NCBI GenBank assembly: GCA_028023455.1
Contig: JAQFVV010006203.1
Span: 13,370,348 to 13,434,347, forward strand
Reading direction: 5' to 3'
Source of the DNA: Epiperipatus broadwayi
Lineage: Eukaryota > Onychophora > Udeonychophora > Euonychophora > Peripatidae
DNA: 64,000 nucleotides
Shown here: positions 23,203 to 35,109 of the stretch, piece after piece
Layout of the letters: the number at the start of each line of letters is the position of its first letter
How positions within the stretch are numbered: the first letter of the stretch is position 1
The notes under the pieces: model-generated
What the model saw: the letters and a program-made list of their open reading frames with translations, nothing else
The model's database searches: none
Told to the model about the DNA's origin: nothing
Position numbers and translations under genes: made by a program

Positions 23203-25407
23203 TTGTAACGAGCACAGACGTTCGTTACACTGTTGTTTTTTTTATTTATTAAACATGAAAGTAAATTAAAAAGTTCGCATTTAAAAATTTTCTTTAAGAA
23301 TTAAAAATTGAAATTAAATATCATCTTAAACTCGTATATATTAAATCGCACAGATAATGAAAAATTATTAAAATAAAACTTTATTAAAGAAAAAGTATTT
23401 TAAAACTAAATTTTAAAAAGATTTGGAGATAAAATTATATCTTTAAATTTATCTTTAAATATATCTTTGATTTGGAAAACAGGTTAATTAATCAGAAATG
23501 GAAATGATAAATTTAATTAGTCAAATGTAAACCAGCCTTGGGCATTTAAATGTAAAAACATCGGTCAGATAGGAAAACAATAGAAACTTTTAGCAAATGA
23601 AATAAATCCATTGGGAAATCGGACCTCAACGAAAAGGATCATCACATCGATGATGTAATGTTAAGTCAATCTTACAAAGTGATATAAAAGGACAAGTTTG
23701 GAAATTATTAAGGAGTGATTATGATTATTACGATGTGACAGATGGGTGTTAATGCGGGAGAAGGGATTGAAGAGACACGATTCAATCCCTTCAGTTTTGC
23801 CAAAGAAAGAAAGAGAAATGAACTATCGTTTTCTACATTGAGGACCAACTAAACTAAAAAACCTCCGAATAAATAAATAAACAACGGTTAAATGGATACC
23901 AATCTTATGAGGACGGCGTGGGAATTCATGTTCATTGCAAGCAACGGATAAAGATGAACTGTTTTAAACCGTAAGAACTTTATAAATAATGAACATTAAA
24001 TTAAAATTTTCCATATTTAAATGATTGCAATATTATCCTATCTGACCAACTTAATTTATTAATAATGTTATTTGATGTATTTTTTATTTATTTATTTAAA
24101 ATCGTTTCCATTTATTTAATTTTGTTCTTTAAGTTTTATTATGATTTCTGTTTTCCATTAAGTTAAATTATATAAATGTTAAACTTAAGTCTGGCGTGAA
24201 TGGCTGTATAGATTTGTAAAGTTATATTAGGGGAGGGTAATCTTAGGTTATTTGTTTAGTTGTTAGATTGGGTCAATGGATTGGATATATTGATGTAGTT
24301 AGTAGATGTAGTCGGAGATTCGCTACTGGCAGAATCGTTTATATATACGCCGCATTCACCCGTTTGCCTATGAAAGGAATTATAAGACGGAGAACGCAGT
24401 TCCTTTTTATGGAATTTTTTTTTTATTGTTCTTCTCGTTAGATAGATGTAATATTCCTATCTGATGAGAGTCAATGTCTTCTCTTAATCTTTTTGGTGCT
24501 GCCGTATTCCGTATTACATTGAATACATCGATGTATCAGATGAATTGATGCCAGTTTGACTGCGAATTTTAGCCTAAGGTTAAATAGGGATAGAATATTT
24601 TATTTTCAAATGCAAATCTATGTAGTCTATTCATACTCTACCTAAATAAAAATGCATTAAATTTAAGTTGTTTATAGACGCTTGCATGGATTGGTTATCG
24701 GTTAAGTTTGTTTTGGGTTTTCATATTTGATCAAAATATATAGACATTCGATAAATAATGATACCTTACGGTGAGTATCTAAAATGTATTTATTCGGATG
24801 TCTTTTAAGTCATTGGTGACAATGCAAGTATCTTATGGTGAATACTATTGGGTTACTTATAAATTTCCCTCTGCAATTGTCAGTATCAATGATTTTATAT
24901 TTTGATCGTTTATGTTTATTTTGAAATGTTTTTAACCATGTAATCTATGTAACCGATCTATATGCAACATATTAAAACAAGCTTTTATAATCCCATCTGT
25001 GCGAACTTAATTAAAATGTAAACTTATAATAGAAATTAAAATGTAAATTAAAAATCTAAAGTAAAGTTAAAAAAAATAATGTTAAAATGTAAACTGATAC
25101 TATAACAATTTTCAATCTTATATATATATGCATAAATAAATGTTTGTATGTTAATTACTGGCAGTGGCTTATTTTATTCTTTTTTATATATATACTCTTA
25201 TATTATATTATTAAATCTCTGCTATTCCACTGAGCTAGTGACATGGGCTAACGACCGGATGCAAAAAAAAAAATTTTTTTTTTTGACTTACGTATCTGCC
25301 TACTCTATAAATTTTTCTAGGTTCAAATGCCTAGATGGCGCCCTCGTAGAGCAGATATCGTAGTTTGCGGTTAGATTCGATCTTCACTTTCATTTCAATC
25401 GTTATAA
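23203..25407 (+). mobile_element. Element Y copy 1: 2.2-kb non-coding TIR element nested in piggyBac
   Basis: The left end TTGTAACGA and the right end (reverse complement TTATAACGA) form short inverted termini embedded in TATATA runs, so the target duplication cannot be delimited. Beside the left terminus is a subterminal palindrome, GTAACGA-N10-TCGTTAC (23205-23228). The interior has GGGATTGAAGAG-N7-TCAATCCC at about 23764 and no recognisable protein. The right 250 bp hold tRNA-like pieces (see 25215-25350). A second copy, inverted, spans 46740-48910. The insertion interrupts the piggyBac transposase between the YTG motif and the next conserved block, so Y moved after piggyBac was already resident. 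The superfamily is unknown. Confidence 0.85.
25215..25350. other. tRNA-like modules in the right end of element Y
   Basis: The - strand reads TAGCTCAGTGGAATAGCAGA (about 25241-25222), very close to a tRNA D-arm and A box. The + strand at 25316-25335 reads CTAGG-TTCAAATG-CCTAG, a T-arm-like hairpin with a B-box-like core. The two lie on opposite strands, so they do not form one tRNA. Both are conserved in Y copy 2 (46790-46925). This may be a relic of a tRNA-derived SINE captured by Y. Confidence 0.4.
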
Positions 25408-25424
25408 TATATATATACTGTATC

Positions 25425-26200
25425 TTACCCAGTATAAAGAAGAAAGTTACACATATATTCACTTTGTGTTTCACAAAGTGCAAAAACCTTCACTCCAAAA
25501 TGGTTTCTCCTTTTAGTATTGTATTGTTTCCAGAATAGACAACCGTTGTTAGAGCATGAAACGTTTACTTACACCGAATCTGCTTTGGAACATATGAAGT
25601 ACTAAACTGTTTTCTCAAGTGCTTTATCACTTAGTAAAGCTTATGGAATCTTGGATATGGATAGGTCTCTGAGTTAAAATCATCTTCATCATGAAAATGC
25701 AGAAATTTCATTAGCAAAATCGACCTATTTCCTTGTTTTTGAAAATAATGGTGTAAAGTGTTTGAGCTTTTTTTCCAACAGCAATCTATACATGGCAGTT
25801 TGTTAATGCCTTGCAGTGTCACATCTCTTTCACTAAAGTCAGTGTCCATCTTGTTATGTCTGGACCTTCTTTTGCTGCCATTCTTACATATGAATTGGTC
25901 AGCATAAGGATTAAATTTCTCTCACAATTTCTTTCAAGCCATGCATCATTAAAAAAACATTTCAAAGAATTGTAGAGTCTTAGCATCTGCATTCATAGTT
26001 ACAATTATGCCTGGACTCAACATGAAAGAAAAACTTTGGAGTGGTGGAGGTCTCAGATCCACTCATCCCCAGCATTACTATAATCAAACTCCATTTCCTC
26101 AGCAGAACTAGGCTCATTCCCAATAGTATCATTATTGCTGCCTGACAAGTAGTCAGAATTAGAGTGATAGTTTGTCCCAGGAATGGATTTGAAAAAATAA
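25425..26200 (-). pseudogene. piggyBac transposase remnant, N-terminal and central part
   Basis: In order on the - strand: an acidic Ser/Asp/Glu-rich N-terminus (YLSGSNNDTIG-NEPSSAEEME, about 26160-26085), RPPPLQSFSF and a piggyBac entry region, NPYADQFIC with a basic RRSRHNK block, LMKFLHFHDEDDFN and PYPRFHKLY (about 25720-25625; family form 'ILRFLHFxDNxN ... RLxKI'), and LCETQSEYMC-LLYTG (about 25465-25430; family form 'LCExxxGYxWDFxIYTGK'). Stops and frameshifts break every segment. PiggyBac transposases cut and paste at TTAA using three Asp residues. This copy is dead. The reading breaks exactly where element Y begins (25407) and resumes at 23202. Confidence 0.78.
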
Positions 26201-26289
26201 ATCATTTTAGTTATGTAATTTATAAAATATACAAAAAAAAAAAAAAACAAATTAAAGATCTTGAATTTTGAAATATTATTCATATAAAA

Positions 26290-29254
26290 TCTTGGCTATA
26301 ACATATATATATATTATAAAAATAGAATCCTGATATATGAAATACTGTATCTTAAGAAATATATATTCTTTAAAAAAATATAGACTATAAATAATAAATA
26401 TTTAGTAAAAATGAGAAATAATGAGTGGTCTAGAAAAGATTTAGGGAGCCCAGTGTCTTTCAAATAAGCATATTTTTGGAAAAAAAATTTATATACTGTA
26501 TTGAATTATTTTCATTAAAAAAAATATGGATGTAAAAAATAATTTACTGATTTTAATGAGAATGTGAAGATGGATGAAAATTAACCATTGCTTTTTTTGA
26601 TTAGGTTATGAATAAAAAGATGTAAAATTTGTTCACAAATTTTTTTGAAAAATCTATAATAGAAATTTTGAGTTTAATTAGAAATATAAATGTAAATTGT
26701 CTCAAAATCTGCAATAAAAAAAAAAAACTTTTTGTTTTGAGAAACTGCTTATAAAAATAAATATTACATATAAATAATAATTTATTAATTAATTATATGG
26801 ATAAAGTAATTGTTGAAGTTGGATTGTTGACAATTTTTAAAAAATTTGAGCTCCAGAAAGCACACGGAAATGGGATGCTTTTAGGGTTGAGGCAAGATAA
26901 GAAGGATCTTGAGAAATCTATGAATGCTCCCTGTTTACAGCCACCATCTAGAGAAAATTACTTAAATTAAAGACATAAATAACATAGCAATTTACTAAAG
27001 CATTAAACAGGCAAAAGTGGGAATAAATGCAAGCCACAGACAATTAACTGTTACCCGGATAGTAATCATAATGAGCAGTTGCACTCTATAGCTTTCTAAT
27101 TTGCATGTGAAAATAACAAAAACAAGATTAAACATACATTTTTTGTGCTTGTATGAATAACTTAGCAATTATTAAGAAAACATTATTTAGACAATGTTCA
27201 TAGTCAACAGGCATATTAAAGTTATTTACTACAATCAAAGTGATTTTTTGATATAAAAAAATTATCAATATATTAATAAATACAAATTATAGGAAATACA
27301 ATAAAATTCATTTTGAAAATTTTTTAAGCATGGAAAAGGAAATTGTATTTATGACAATTAATGAAAATATTTATATGAATATATTTAATTTAGACTCTTC
27401 AAAAAAAAGCATTACATAAGCTTTAGTACATATTTATTTGCTTTTTTATTTAAGATCAATTTTAAGCAGTAAATTTTGAAATAGGTAACTTTAATATTTA
27501 CTAACATCATAAACCTGTTAAAAGATTTAACATTAATCAAAAAATTTATTTTTTTAATCAAGATATCTCTTTTGTAACATTTTTACAGACTTTCAGTTTT
27601 TTTTTTTTTTTAATTAAAAAAATAATTCAATTTATTTAATTTTTGATACATGTTGAATAGATTTTTAAAAAATGTGAAACTACAGTCTGTTCTAATATTA
27701 ATGGATTCAATATCATAGAATTCAATAAATCAGTATTGGAATAAATAATTTTAAATTGAAAAATAAAAATGTATAAATTAATTAAGAATTGATAAAATGC
27801 ACTTCTATATATTATTTTCCTGTGTAGCAACAACCATTTTTTTAACTTGCAGTCTTTAGAAACTATCAAATATAGTTTGTTTACCATGGTCTCTAAATGA
27901 CAATGAGAATTCTGCCAAGTTTAAAAGAAACTGAAATATTTTTTGTGTGTGAGAAAATGGAAATCATTGATTTAGTTTTGAAAAAAAAAAAAAATCATAT
28001 ACTGCATTTAATGAGACTAAATTGACAATTTACAAAATAGTAGAACCTAAAAAAGAAATTCATTATATCATTACTTATGCTAAAGTTATATCTATAGGAC
28101 ATGATAAGTATTTTATTGAAAAGGCATTAAATTTGAAAATGGAAGATATGAACAAAAAGAATTGTATCAGAAAGCATTAACTAAAGACTAGCAAATATCT
28201 ATATTGATGCAGAACTGTTTGAACTAGGTTCTTTTAGGTTTGGCAGAATTGCTATCATCATAACTTAGCACTTTAATTAAGAACATTTAAATAAAATTTT
28301 AATTTACAGTGCAAACACCATCATTGCAATTATTTAAAATTTAGCATAATTTAAACATTATTGTGTTTTTCATCATTAATTTTTATCTTGAAGACAAAAT
28401 AAACCAACACTTTAGTTACCTTTTTTTTTTTTTTTTTGAGAGTAATTGAGGTAACACATTCAGATGCTTACATATGTAGATTTGAATATATTGTGAGAAT
28501 GCTATTTTTTGAATTATAATTATTGAGAGTTAATTATTTTTGTTGATATATTTGTTGTTTTTAAATTAAATTGTATCATAGAGATATATATGTTGCATGT
28601 ACATGTTGGAAAGATCTGTATTATATAAATTTATATTATTTACATTTTCCAATATTGGAACAATAGGCTGCATGCATAATCTTATTGTAATTAAAATGAT
28701 TATCTATTAAAAATAGTGTAAAATAATATATATTTTAAATGATATTTTTTTTTTATTTGTAAACCCTCATGTTCACATAAAACAAGCTGAAAATAATATT
28801 TCCGAACAGTTAACAAAAGTGTCTCTAAATATTAAATTTTCATAAAATTGAAAGAAAATTTATAAAAGTTTTTGCTTGGTCATTTTGTGTCTGTTGTCTC
28901 TCCCCTCTTAACTATCTCTTTTATTTAATAAAATAAATACTGAACCATAACAAATAATAAACCATGATGCACATACGAATATACTGAAGTGTCTTTGATG
29001 AAGTATTTTGTAACTTTTTCCAATTATTCGTTTGTTCCAGAGAAAAGGACAAAATGCAAGGGGAATTGTATATTGTATTATTTGAAGAAATTGTGCAAAC
29101 TTATTTTAATAATTTTAAATATAAGAGTATTAAAGTTATATATATATCATTCTGCAAATACAATTTATTTTTTGTGTATATCAATGTTTTGAAATCATAA
29201 AATAAATAAATCACCTTAAAATTATTTAGTTGTTTGATTTTTTTTTATTTTTAG
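26290..29254. other. Intronic AT-rich DNA, no gene recognised
   Basis: AT-rich with homopolymer runs. The 26850-27110 stretch is less AT-rich and may be an old insertion, but no family could be assigned. Confidence 0.5.
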
Positions 29255-29629
29255 TCTCGCTATTATCCTACTGAAGATTTTCCTAGAAGAAAACGTAAAG
29301 TTGGTCCAAGAAAAGAGAAAAAAACACCTGCTCTTCGTAAATCAATAACTCCAGGAACTATTTTGATAATATTGGCTGGAGTTCAGAGGGGGAAAAGAGT
29401 AATTTTTCTTAAGCAATTAAAAAGTGGTTTGCTACTTGTTACTGGTCCTTATAAAGTTAATCATTGTCCTTTGAGGCGTGTTAACCAAGCTTATGTCATA
29501 GCTACCCAAACAAAAATTGACATTTCTGGAATTGAAATCCCAGAGCATATTAATGATGATTATTTCAAGCGCGTGAAACCCCCAAAGTCCAAAAATGTTG
29601 AAGCAGAAATATTTGAGACTAAACATCGG
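29255..29629 (+). CDS. RPL6: Ribosomal protein eL6 (RPL6), central exon
   Basis: This exon encodes 125 residues, phase 0 at both ends, beginning [10 protein letters not shown] and ending FETKHR. It holds the family core: [35 protein letters not shown] and [20 protein letters not shown], which match human eL6 [34 protein letters not shown] and [20 protein letters not shown] almost residue for residue. This is the KOW-like SH3-barrel part that binds 28S rRNA. The acceptor is ttattttta|g-TCT and the donor is CGG|gtaattt. There are no stops or frameshifts, and the constraint contrasts with the surrounding decay, so the gene is functional or very recently so. Confidence 0.97.
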
Positions 29630-30915
29630 GTAATTTATATATTCAATATTTAATCTTAATCAAATTTAAGTGCATGTTTTCATCTACTAGGTAGATTTTG
29701 AATTGGTCTTAGTGGCCATCTTAATGTTTAACTGAAGATACTTGTATATATATTTTTAATTAAGTCCTTGAAAAGTTTTTGTCTAATTGCATGTTATTCT
29801 TTATATGTATGTCACTTTTTACAGGAAAACTGATTTTATAATGCAAATGTTTATTTTGTTGCTTAGAGAACAATGAGAACAAAAAAAAAAAGTTGTTGCT
29901 TTTCGTAATTTATTTGTATTGTATTTAAAATGTGAAAAATTCTTCAAATTTTCGAAATTACAAATTATATACACCTAATGCACATTCATCTAAAATATAT
30001 TTGCTTATGCTTAGTTCCCTACCTTGCATGAGAGTAGTGTAGTGAAAATTACACTACAGAAATATTCATTATTGGATAATCTCTAGTCTAATAAATGACT
30101 AATAAAATTTTTTACAAATGCATAATGTAAATAAATTGTCTGAGGAAATGATTTTGAATTTATTGTTACACATGATTATTGATAATAAATGATTCGAGGA
30201 ATTTTAGCAATATTGGCACATGATTATAGAAATTTGCCATAACAAATAAATAATTATTACTGACAGCCAACTTAGTAATAACTCTTCCAAAATTTTATTT
30301 TTTATCACTTTAATTACATATATGAAAACACCTGTTGTTGCTTTTCATAAAGTTATGTAAATAATACTTGAAGTTTATGAATAGCCATGATCATTATTAA
30401 AATAATCATAAGTGGATTTAATTTAATCATATAATTTTTTAACATCTCATTCAAAAAAAATTGTCACTACTAAAGTTCATGGTTGTAAAATTAACATGAT
30501 GGTCATAATGTTGCTCTTTATAAATTAGTTCTAGAAATTATGCTTGTAAATATTTTTATATGGCGTTAATTTTTATTTTAAGAAATCGGATCAGAGTCAG
30601 TTGCCCGCTATCTTTTACATAGATTTATTTGCAAACAAATATTATAGTTGGCTTTCACGATAAATTAATGTTACCTTGTAATTAATATTCAATTTGTTAA
30701 CCATTAATTTAAATTTTTTGGAGGTTATTCATGTCTGATGCTGTATATTTATATGTTTGTGTTATATTTTAATATTGAAATTTGTATTTAGAAAAATTGT
30801 TTTAAGTATTTAACAATAGTAATTAAAACAATCAGGAAAGTTATTTTTTAAAAAAAAAAATTATTAGGTAATTTAAATTAAACTGTATTTTTAAATTTTT
30901 TATATTATTTTTTAG
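29630..30915 (+). other. RPL6: RPL6 intron 2, 1.3 kb
   Basis: A phase 0 intron from gtaattt to an attttttag acceptor. No transposon and no snoRNA were recognised. The inter-exon join FETKHR-EYKPSEQRK matches the family. Confidence 0.9.
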
Positions 30916-31077
30916 GAATACAAGCCATCAGAACAGCGAAAACAAGATCAGGTTGAAATGGACAAAGCAATAATTACTGTTCTAAAGAAACATCCAAAAA
31001 GGAGATTATTGTTTCTCTATTTGAACAGACTTTTTACTTTAAAGAAGAATGATTTTCCACACAGAATGATATTTTAA
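30916..31077 (+). CDS. RPL6: Ribosomal protein eL6 (RPL6), terminal exon
   Basis: This exon gives 53 residues plus the TAA stop at 31075-31077. EYKPSEQRKQDQVEMDKAI matches the family's 'EKYxxxEQRKxDQKxVDxxL', KKHPKRRLLFLYL matches the arthropod 'KAHPEGKFFxxYL', and the protein ends DFPHRMIF (Drosophila YPHRMRF, human YPHKLVF). The aromatic/basic C-terminus contacts rRNA in known ribosomes. Together with the two preceding exons the protein is about 223 residues from the first visible ATG. Confidence 0.97.
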   Translation, partial: EYKPSEQRKQDQVEMDKAIITVLKKHPKRRLLFLYLNRLFTLKKNDFPHRMIF

Positions 31078-31083
31078 ATATCA

Positions 31084-31089
31084 AATAAA
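31084..31089 (+). promoter_or_regulatory. RPL6: Polyadenylation signal of RPL6
   Basis: A canonical AATAAA lies 7 bases after the stop codon, giving a very short 3' UTR, which is usual for ribosomal protein mRNAs. Confidence 0.85.
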
Positions 31090-31109
31090 AGTCTTGAATC
31101 AAAGAAAAA

Positions 31110-32620
31110 TTGTATTTAAATTAGTGTCTTTATTGTTTTTTGTTACACATATTCATGGAATTATGCTTACATATATTTTGTGTTCTATCACAGATGTTTG
31201 TATATGATAATTTTGTTGTCGTACATATAAAATTTTAGTTTTACTTCATTTTTTTCAATAAAAATTGATGGTTTATAGTTTTTTTATTAGGTATCAGAAC
31301 ATGGTATGTTTTTGTTTTATGTGATTGGCTTATTGTCAAATATATATTTAAAAAAATTATAGCTATTTCAATTGTCATTTCAATTACACATTGCAAATGC
31401 TATATATATTGTAACCACACAAAAATATTAGGGGTTAACCTGGGGTGTTGGAAAATCATCATCAATCCCAAATAAACAAAATATAAAATTAATCATAATA
31501 GAAATGAGTATGAGAGATAACAGAAATAAGACTAACTATAAGACCACCAGCATTAAATAAAAGTAATAATCATTATTCATCATGATGATTCAAAAACATA
31601 ACAATCAATCTTGTGACTGGATTTGAAAATGGTCCACTGTAGACCAGGTTATATTTAACCACTATCAAACCTAGGGCAGAAATACAAAATTATCTCTATG
31701 CACATATTCCATCACAATATAACATTAAGTCAAATTGTGCTGAGATAATAAAAACATTAATATCAATGTACTGGCCAACTATAAATCAAATGTCCAAAAT
31801 AATAAAACGAAATTTGCATGGATATTAAAGGATATCTTTTTGTGCCCACTAATATGATTGGAATCAGTTAATACAATTCCTAGGTCTACCCTATTATAAG
31901 TAAATAGTTATATTGGGTTCATTTTTTTGTTAAAAATGATAAAATATTTAAGCTGTCATGAAATAGTCATACATTGCAATTTATGAAACGGTAGTTGGAA
32001 GGAATAAAGTCCAAAAAATATTTTAAAAATTATTTTTTTAACTGATTAGCAATAAATGAAAAATTGACATGATACTGTGAAATTTAAAACATTCATTTCA
32101 TCCAAAAATATATATATTCATAAAAATGATAAGCAACTGATTTCTATTCATAAATTAACTTTTAATTCATTAAGTTATATTTTAAAATAAATAGGTGTTG
32201 GAAAAGTAACATTTTCAAAATCAAAGATTACAATCTTTGATTTAGCTTAGCTTTTTCTTATGTTTTTAGGAGGGAAAAAAGTTTTAAAATTTAATAACAT
32301 TTAACTTAATGAAATTATTTAAAATTATCAATTCTTACAAAAAAATTTTTTTTTTTTACTATTAATAAAAATAGTGTGCAAACAATACCTTTAACCATGG
32401 TTTTATTTTTTTCTGTAGAGTCCTTCCCAATTATAATTTCCAGTTGAATGTTCTCGAAAGCTTCTACACATGAACATGATTAATTTGTCCTTTTTTTTGG
32501 TGTGCAGTATTTCATTTCCAGGTTTCCAGCAAAATTTTATCCATTTTCTTGTAATAAATTTCCCAGGTGACGCCTATGGAGACTCGTGCTCTTGGTTGAA
32601 GACAATGTTACAGATTACTT
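31110..32620. other. Intergenic AT-rich DNA downstream of RPL6
   Basis: No gene was recognised. The stretch 31410-31900 is less AT-rich and begins TGTAACCACAC, a sequence that can start an LTR, but no matching second LTR or CA end was found. Confidence 0.45.
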
Positions 32621-32825
32621 TACAGGGTTTCTTAAACTTTTTCCATTCATGACACCTTTTTATCATCGAGATTTTTTCACAATCCCAGATATTAAATGTA
32701 TAATAGATATAGAAATAAATATTCCCATAAATAATTTATTTCTTTGGTTAACAATATATATATGAAAATAAATAATTTTAGGATTTCTTTTAAGTATACA
32801 AAAATTAATGAAAGAAAATCACATT

Positions 32826-34695
32826 TTAATAAGACGGGTGTGTTTGTTTTTTGCTCCATAACAAATTAAATCTTGTTGAAATATTTGATACTGCTGGACG
32901 TAAAGCATGTTCAACCTTTTATTTGGATTTAATATACATTAAAGCTGAAAAAGTCATTTCACATAAGTATATGGTGCTAAATGACAGAAGAATATTTAAT
33001 GCCATTTCAGAAATTGTGGGAAATTCAGTCCTAGCTCCGATCCACAATTCAGTCAAGGATTTTTGTGGAAAGTCAAGTTTTAAGTTTGCATCACTCGATA
33101 GCTCAGCAAATTCCTCTTTGGCTTTATATAGTAGGTGATTAATGTCAATCAAAAATGGTCTTTGAATCCAAGATAACTTTTTGAAATCTAAATTTGATAT
33201 AAAGTATTTGCAAAACTTTCTAGGGTTTTTAAGTAATCTATAATTTTTGCAATTAACAGTTTTACAATTATTTTTTTCAATTATATAATTGTCGATAGTT
33301 GAAAACATTCCTAATGAATTATTTTCCACCCTATTTCAAATGTTGATCTTTTTAATAAAACCTTCAATTTTATCTTTCGAAATAAAAATATATTTTTCCT
33401 TGAAGAGACAAGTTAAGATCATTTTCAAAAATATCAGACAAATAGACAACTTTGATAGCCATAAGTCATTTTGGAAAAAAGCAGCAAGATCAGATTTTTG
33501 TTTGGTTAAAAATACAATTTTTTTCTTTTAATAACAATCTTAAACCTTGCCTTCATGACATCCATCTTCTGCATGTAATAATAAATTTTTGTATTCAGAG
33601 TCCGTGTCTACAAAGATTTGGAAATAAACTGCTGTTAAAGGCACTGCTTTTAATAAAATTTATAATTTTGACAGCATCCTGAAGCATATCGTTCAATTCT
33701 GTTGCTAATTTTTTTTGCTGCAAGGGTCTTTTGATGGATCAGGCAGTGTATAAAAGTTACATGATTATTACAAGAATATTAAATGATTTAAAACCAATAT
33801 TTTTACCAATCATTGCTTTTACACCTCTGTGCATACTCCAAGGCAATTTTTCCATTCTAAACCTTCAGTTTTAAAAAATTTGTCTATTATATATGTTCTT
33901 CCAAAGAATGACAAAATAATTCTTCCTCAATGTTTTCTTTATAAATGTATCTGACATATACTAATAATTGAATACTCTCGCGTCCAATCACAGGATAAAG
34001 TCTGTGAAAATATATAATGAATTCATCTATCCTTTCTGTCCAAACATGTATGGGTTGAAAAGATAGATGGATTCATTCTATCTTGTTTGGAAGTGAGAGT
34101 ATTCATTTATAGTTAAAAATCCACAAAGCGCATGTGCATTAGCTTAATGGCTTATTATTATTATTATTATAGTTTATAAAAACCATTATATAAAATAAAT
34201 ATCTCATTTACTAATTGAACTATTTCTGAAATATCAGGTGTTTTGTACAACTGAATTGTCATTGCTAATTTCAGAAATTCTATTAGTGACTCATTTGATA
34301 AAGAAATTTTCCAAATTTCATCATTGTATTTACTTCCATGAAGTATTTCTACCATTTTAATATAAGCAGCAGGTAATATAAGATATCCAATGGTGTATTG
34401 CTTTTTATTTTTAGCAATCGGATATGAAACTTCATATGATGCTAGTAAATATTTTTCATTAACAGTTATAAATTTCTAGAAATATTGTTTTTTTTTTATT
34501 TGAAGTTTTTAACTCGTTCAAAATATTCTTTTGGTTTATTGACATTAAGGATGCTTGGATTCAAAGTGTCTTTAATTTTGATGATTTCATACTCTCCGTG
34601 GACAAAACATTGTAAATTAAAGAGGTTGTTCATTACCATTAAAGTTGTTGAAAGTAAACTTAAATTGGAGAAATGTCATATTTTCTTTTTCGCAT
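32826..34695 (-). pseudogene. hAT (ZBED5/FAM200-like) transposase remnant 2
   Basis: Nearly full length but broken. N-terminus at 34695: MRKRKYDISP, then PSILNVNKPKEYFERVKNF after a degraded BED zinc finger; ASYEVSYPIAKNKKQYTIG; ILHGSKYNDEIWKISLSNES (34350-34290); YVRYIYKENIEEELF-HSLEE (about 33955-33890), which continues after a MITE; VKAMIGKNIGF; DMLQDAVKIINFIKSS; then an open 136-residue stretch 33329-32919 with NPRKFC, FAELSSDANLKL, KSLTELWIGARTEFPTISEM, NILLSFSTIYLCEMTFSAL and MYIKSK. It ends at HALRPAVSNISTRFNLLW-KKQTHPSY and a TAA at 32828-32826. These match hAT transposases domesticated in vertebrates as ZBED5/FAM200. At least one stop (after YIKSK) and several frameshifts kill it. 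Confidence 0.88.
33970..34104. mobile_element. 135-bp MITE inside hAT 2
   Basis: The ends GAATACTCTCGCGTCCAA and (reverse complement of the right end) GAATACTCTCACTTCCAA form an 18-bp inverted repeat. The interior is a second inverted repeat (GAATTCATCTATC ... GATAGATGGATTC). It separates the SLSNES block from the YVRYIYKENIEEEL block of the hAT transposase, so it inserted into an existing hAT copy. Similar GATAG/CTATC hairpin sequence occurs near 55350-55385. Confidence 0.8.
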
Positions 34696-35109
34696 CTTAG
34701 ATGTCTCTGATTACAAGATCCTGCTTGAAGATACTTTGTAGCATCGCCTTCTGCATCATTACCTTTGGTACTCAAGTTCAACCATTTATCCATGTAAAAA
34801 GTATTTTTATCCCAAAATAGATAAAATAACTACTTATTGTTAGTAGAGACAAAACTTAAGTGGCAATTGTGTTTTTTTTGTTTAATTATACAAGCTTATT
34901 TACTCCCACGTTCCATTTTTTAATATCCCTGTATATTCTATTTATTAATATTTAGAAAATACCAATTATAAATTACCTGTTAAGTTTAAAAAATATGCTT
35001 TTACTTGTTAATAAATAAATGACAAGTTTCAAATAATTTTTTTATAATAACTAATAGGATGATAAATTTTGAATAAAAAAAATGAGGAAAAAAGGATACA
35101 AGCATTTTT

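Larger units (their letters stand above)
2850..29254 (+). other. RPL6: RPL6 intron 1, 26.4 kb
   Basis: The intron runs from the gtgagt donor to a ttttatttttag acceptor at 29254, and both exon edges are phase 0, so joining gives [13 protein letters not shown] as in the eL6 family (human KLRKMPRYYPTED). The intron is filled with mobile elements, listed separately. No other host coding exon was recognised inside it. I looked for box C/D snoRNA signatures (RUGAUGA with a paired CUGA) because ribosomal protein introns often host them, and found no convincing pair. Confidence 0.85.
32623..34700 (-). mobile_element. hAT transposon 2 (autonomous-type, decayed)
   Basis: The downstream terminus at 32623 reads CAGGGTTTCTTAAAC then TTTTTCCATTCATGACACC, a typical hAT end (CAGxGxTTCTxAAAC followed by a degraded 'GACCCC' block). 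The transposase reading frame fills 34695-32826. No matching terminus was found on the far side before element X at 35110, so the upstream end is lost or too decayed to see. Confidence 0.7.

Noticed and set aside
24455-24500. CTGATGAGAG resembling a hammerhead core in element Y
   Set aside because: No GAAA box or stem I partner at the right spacing; the Y copy at 47.65 kb also lacks them.
25215-25350. A tRNA gene in element Y
   Set aside because: The D-arm-like and T-arm-like pieces are on opposite strands and no cloverleaf can be formed.
29630-30915. snoRNA in RPL6 intron 2
   Set aside because: No convincing box C and box D pair with a terminal stem was found by eye.
31390-31900. Possible solo LTR beginning TGTAACCACAC
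   Set aside because: No matching CA end, second copy, target duplication or coding interior was found.
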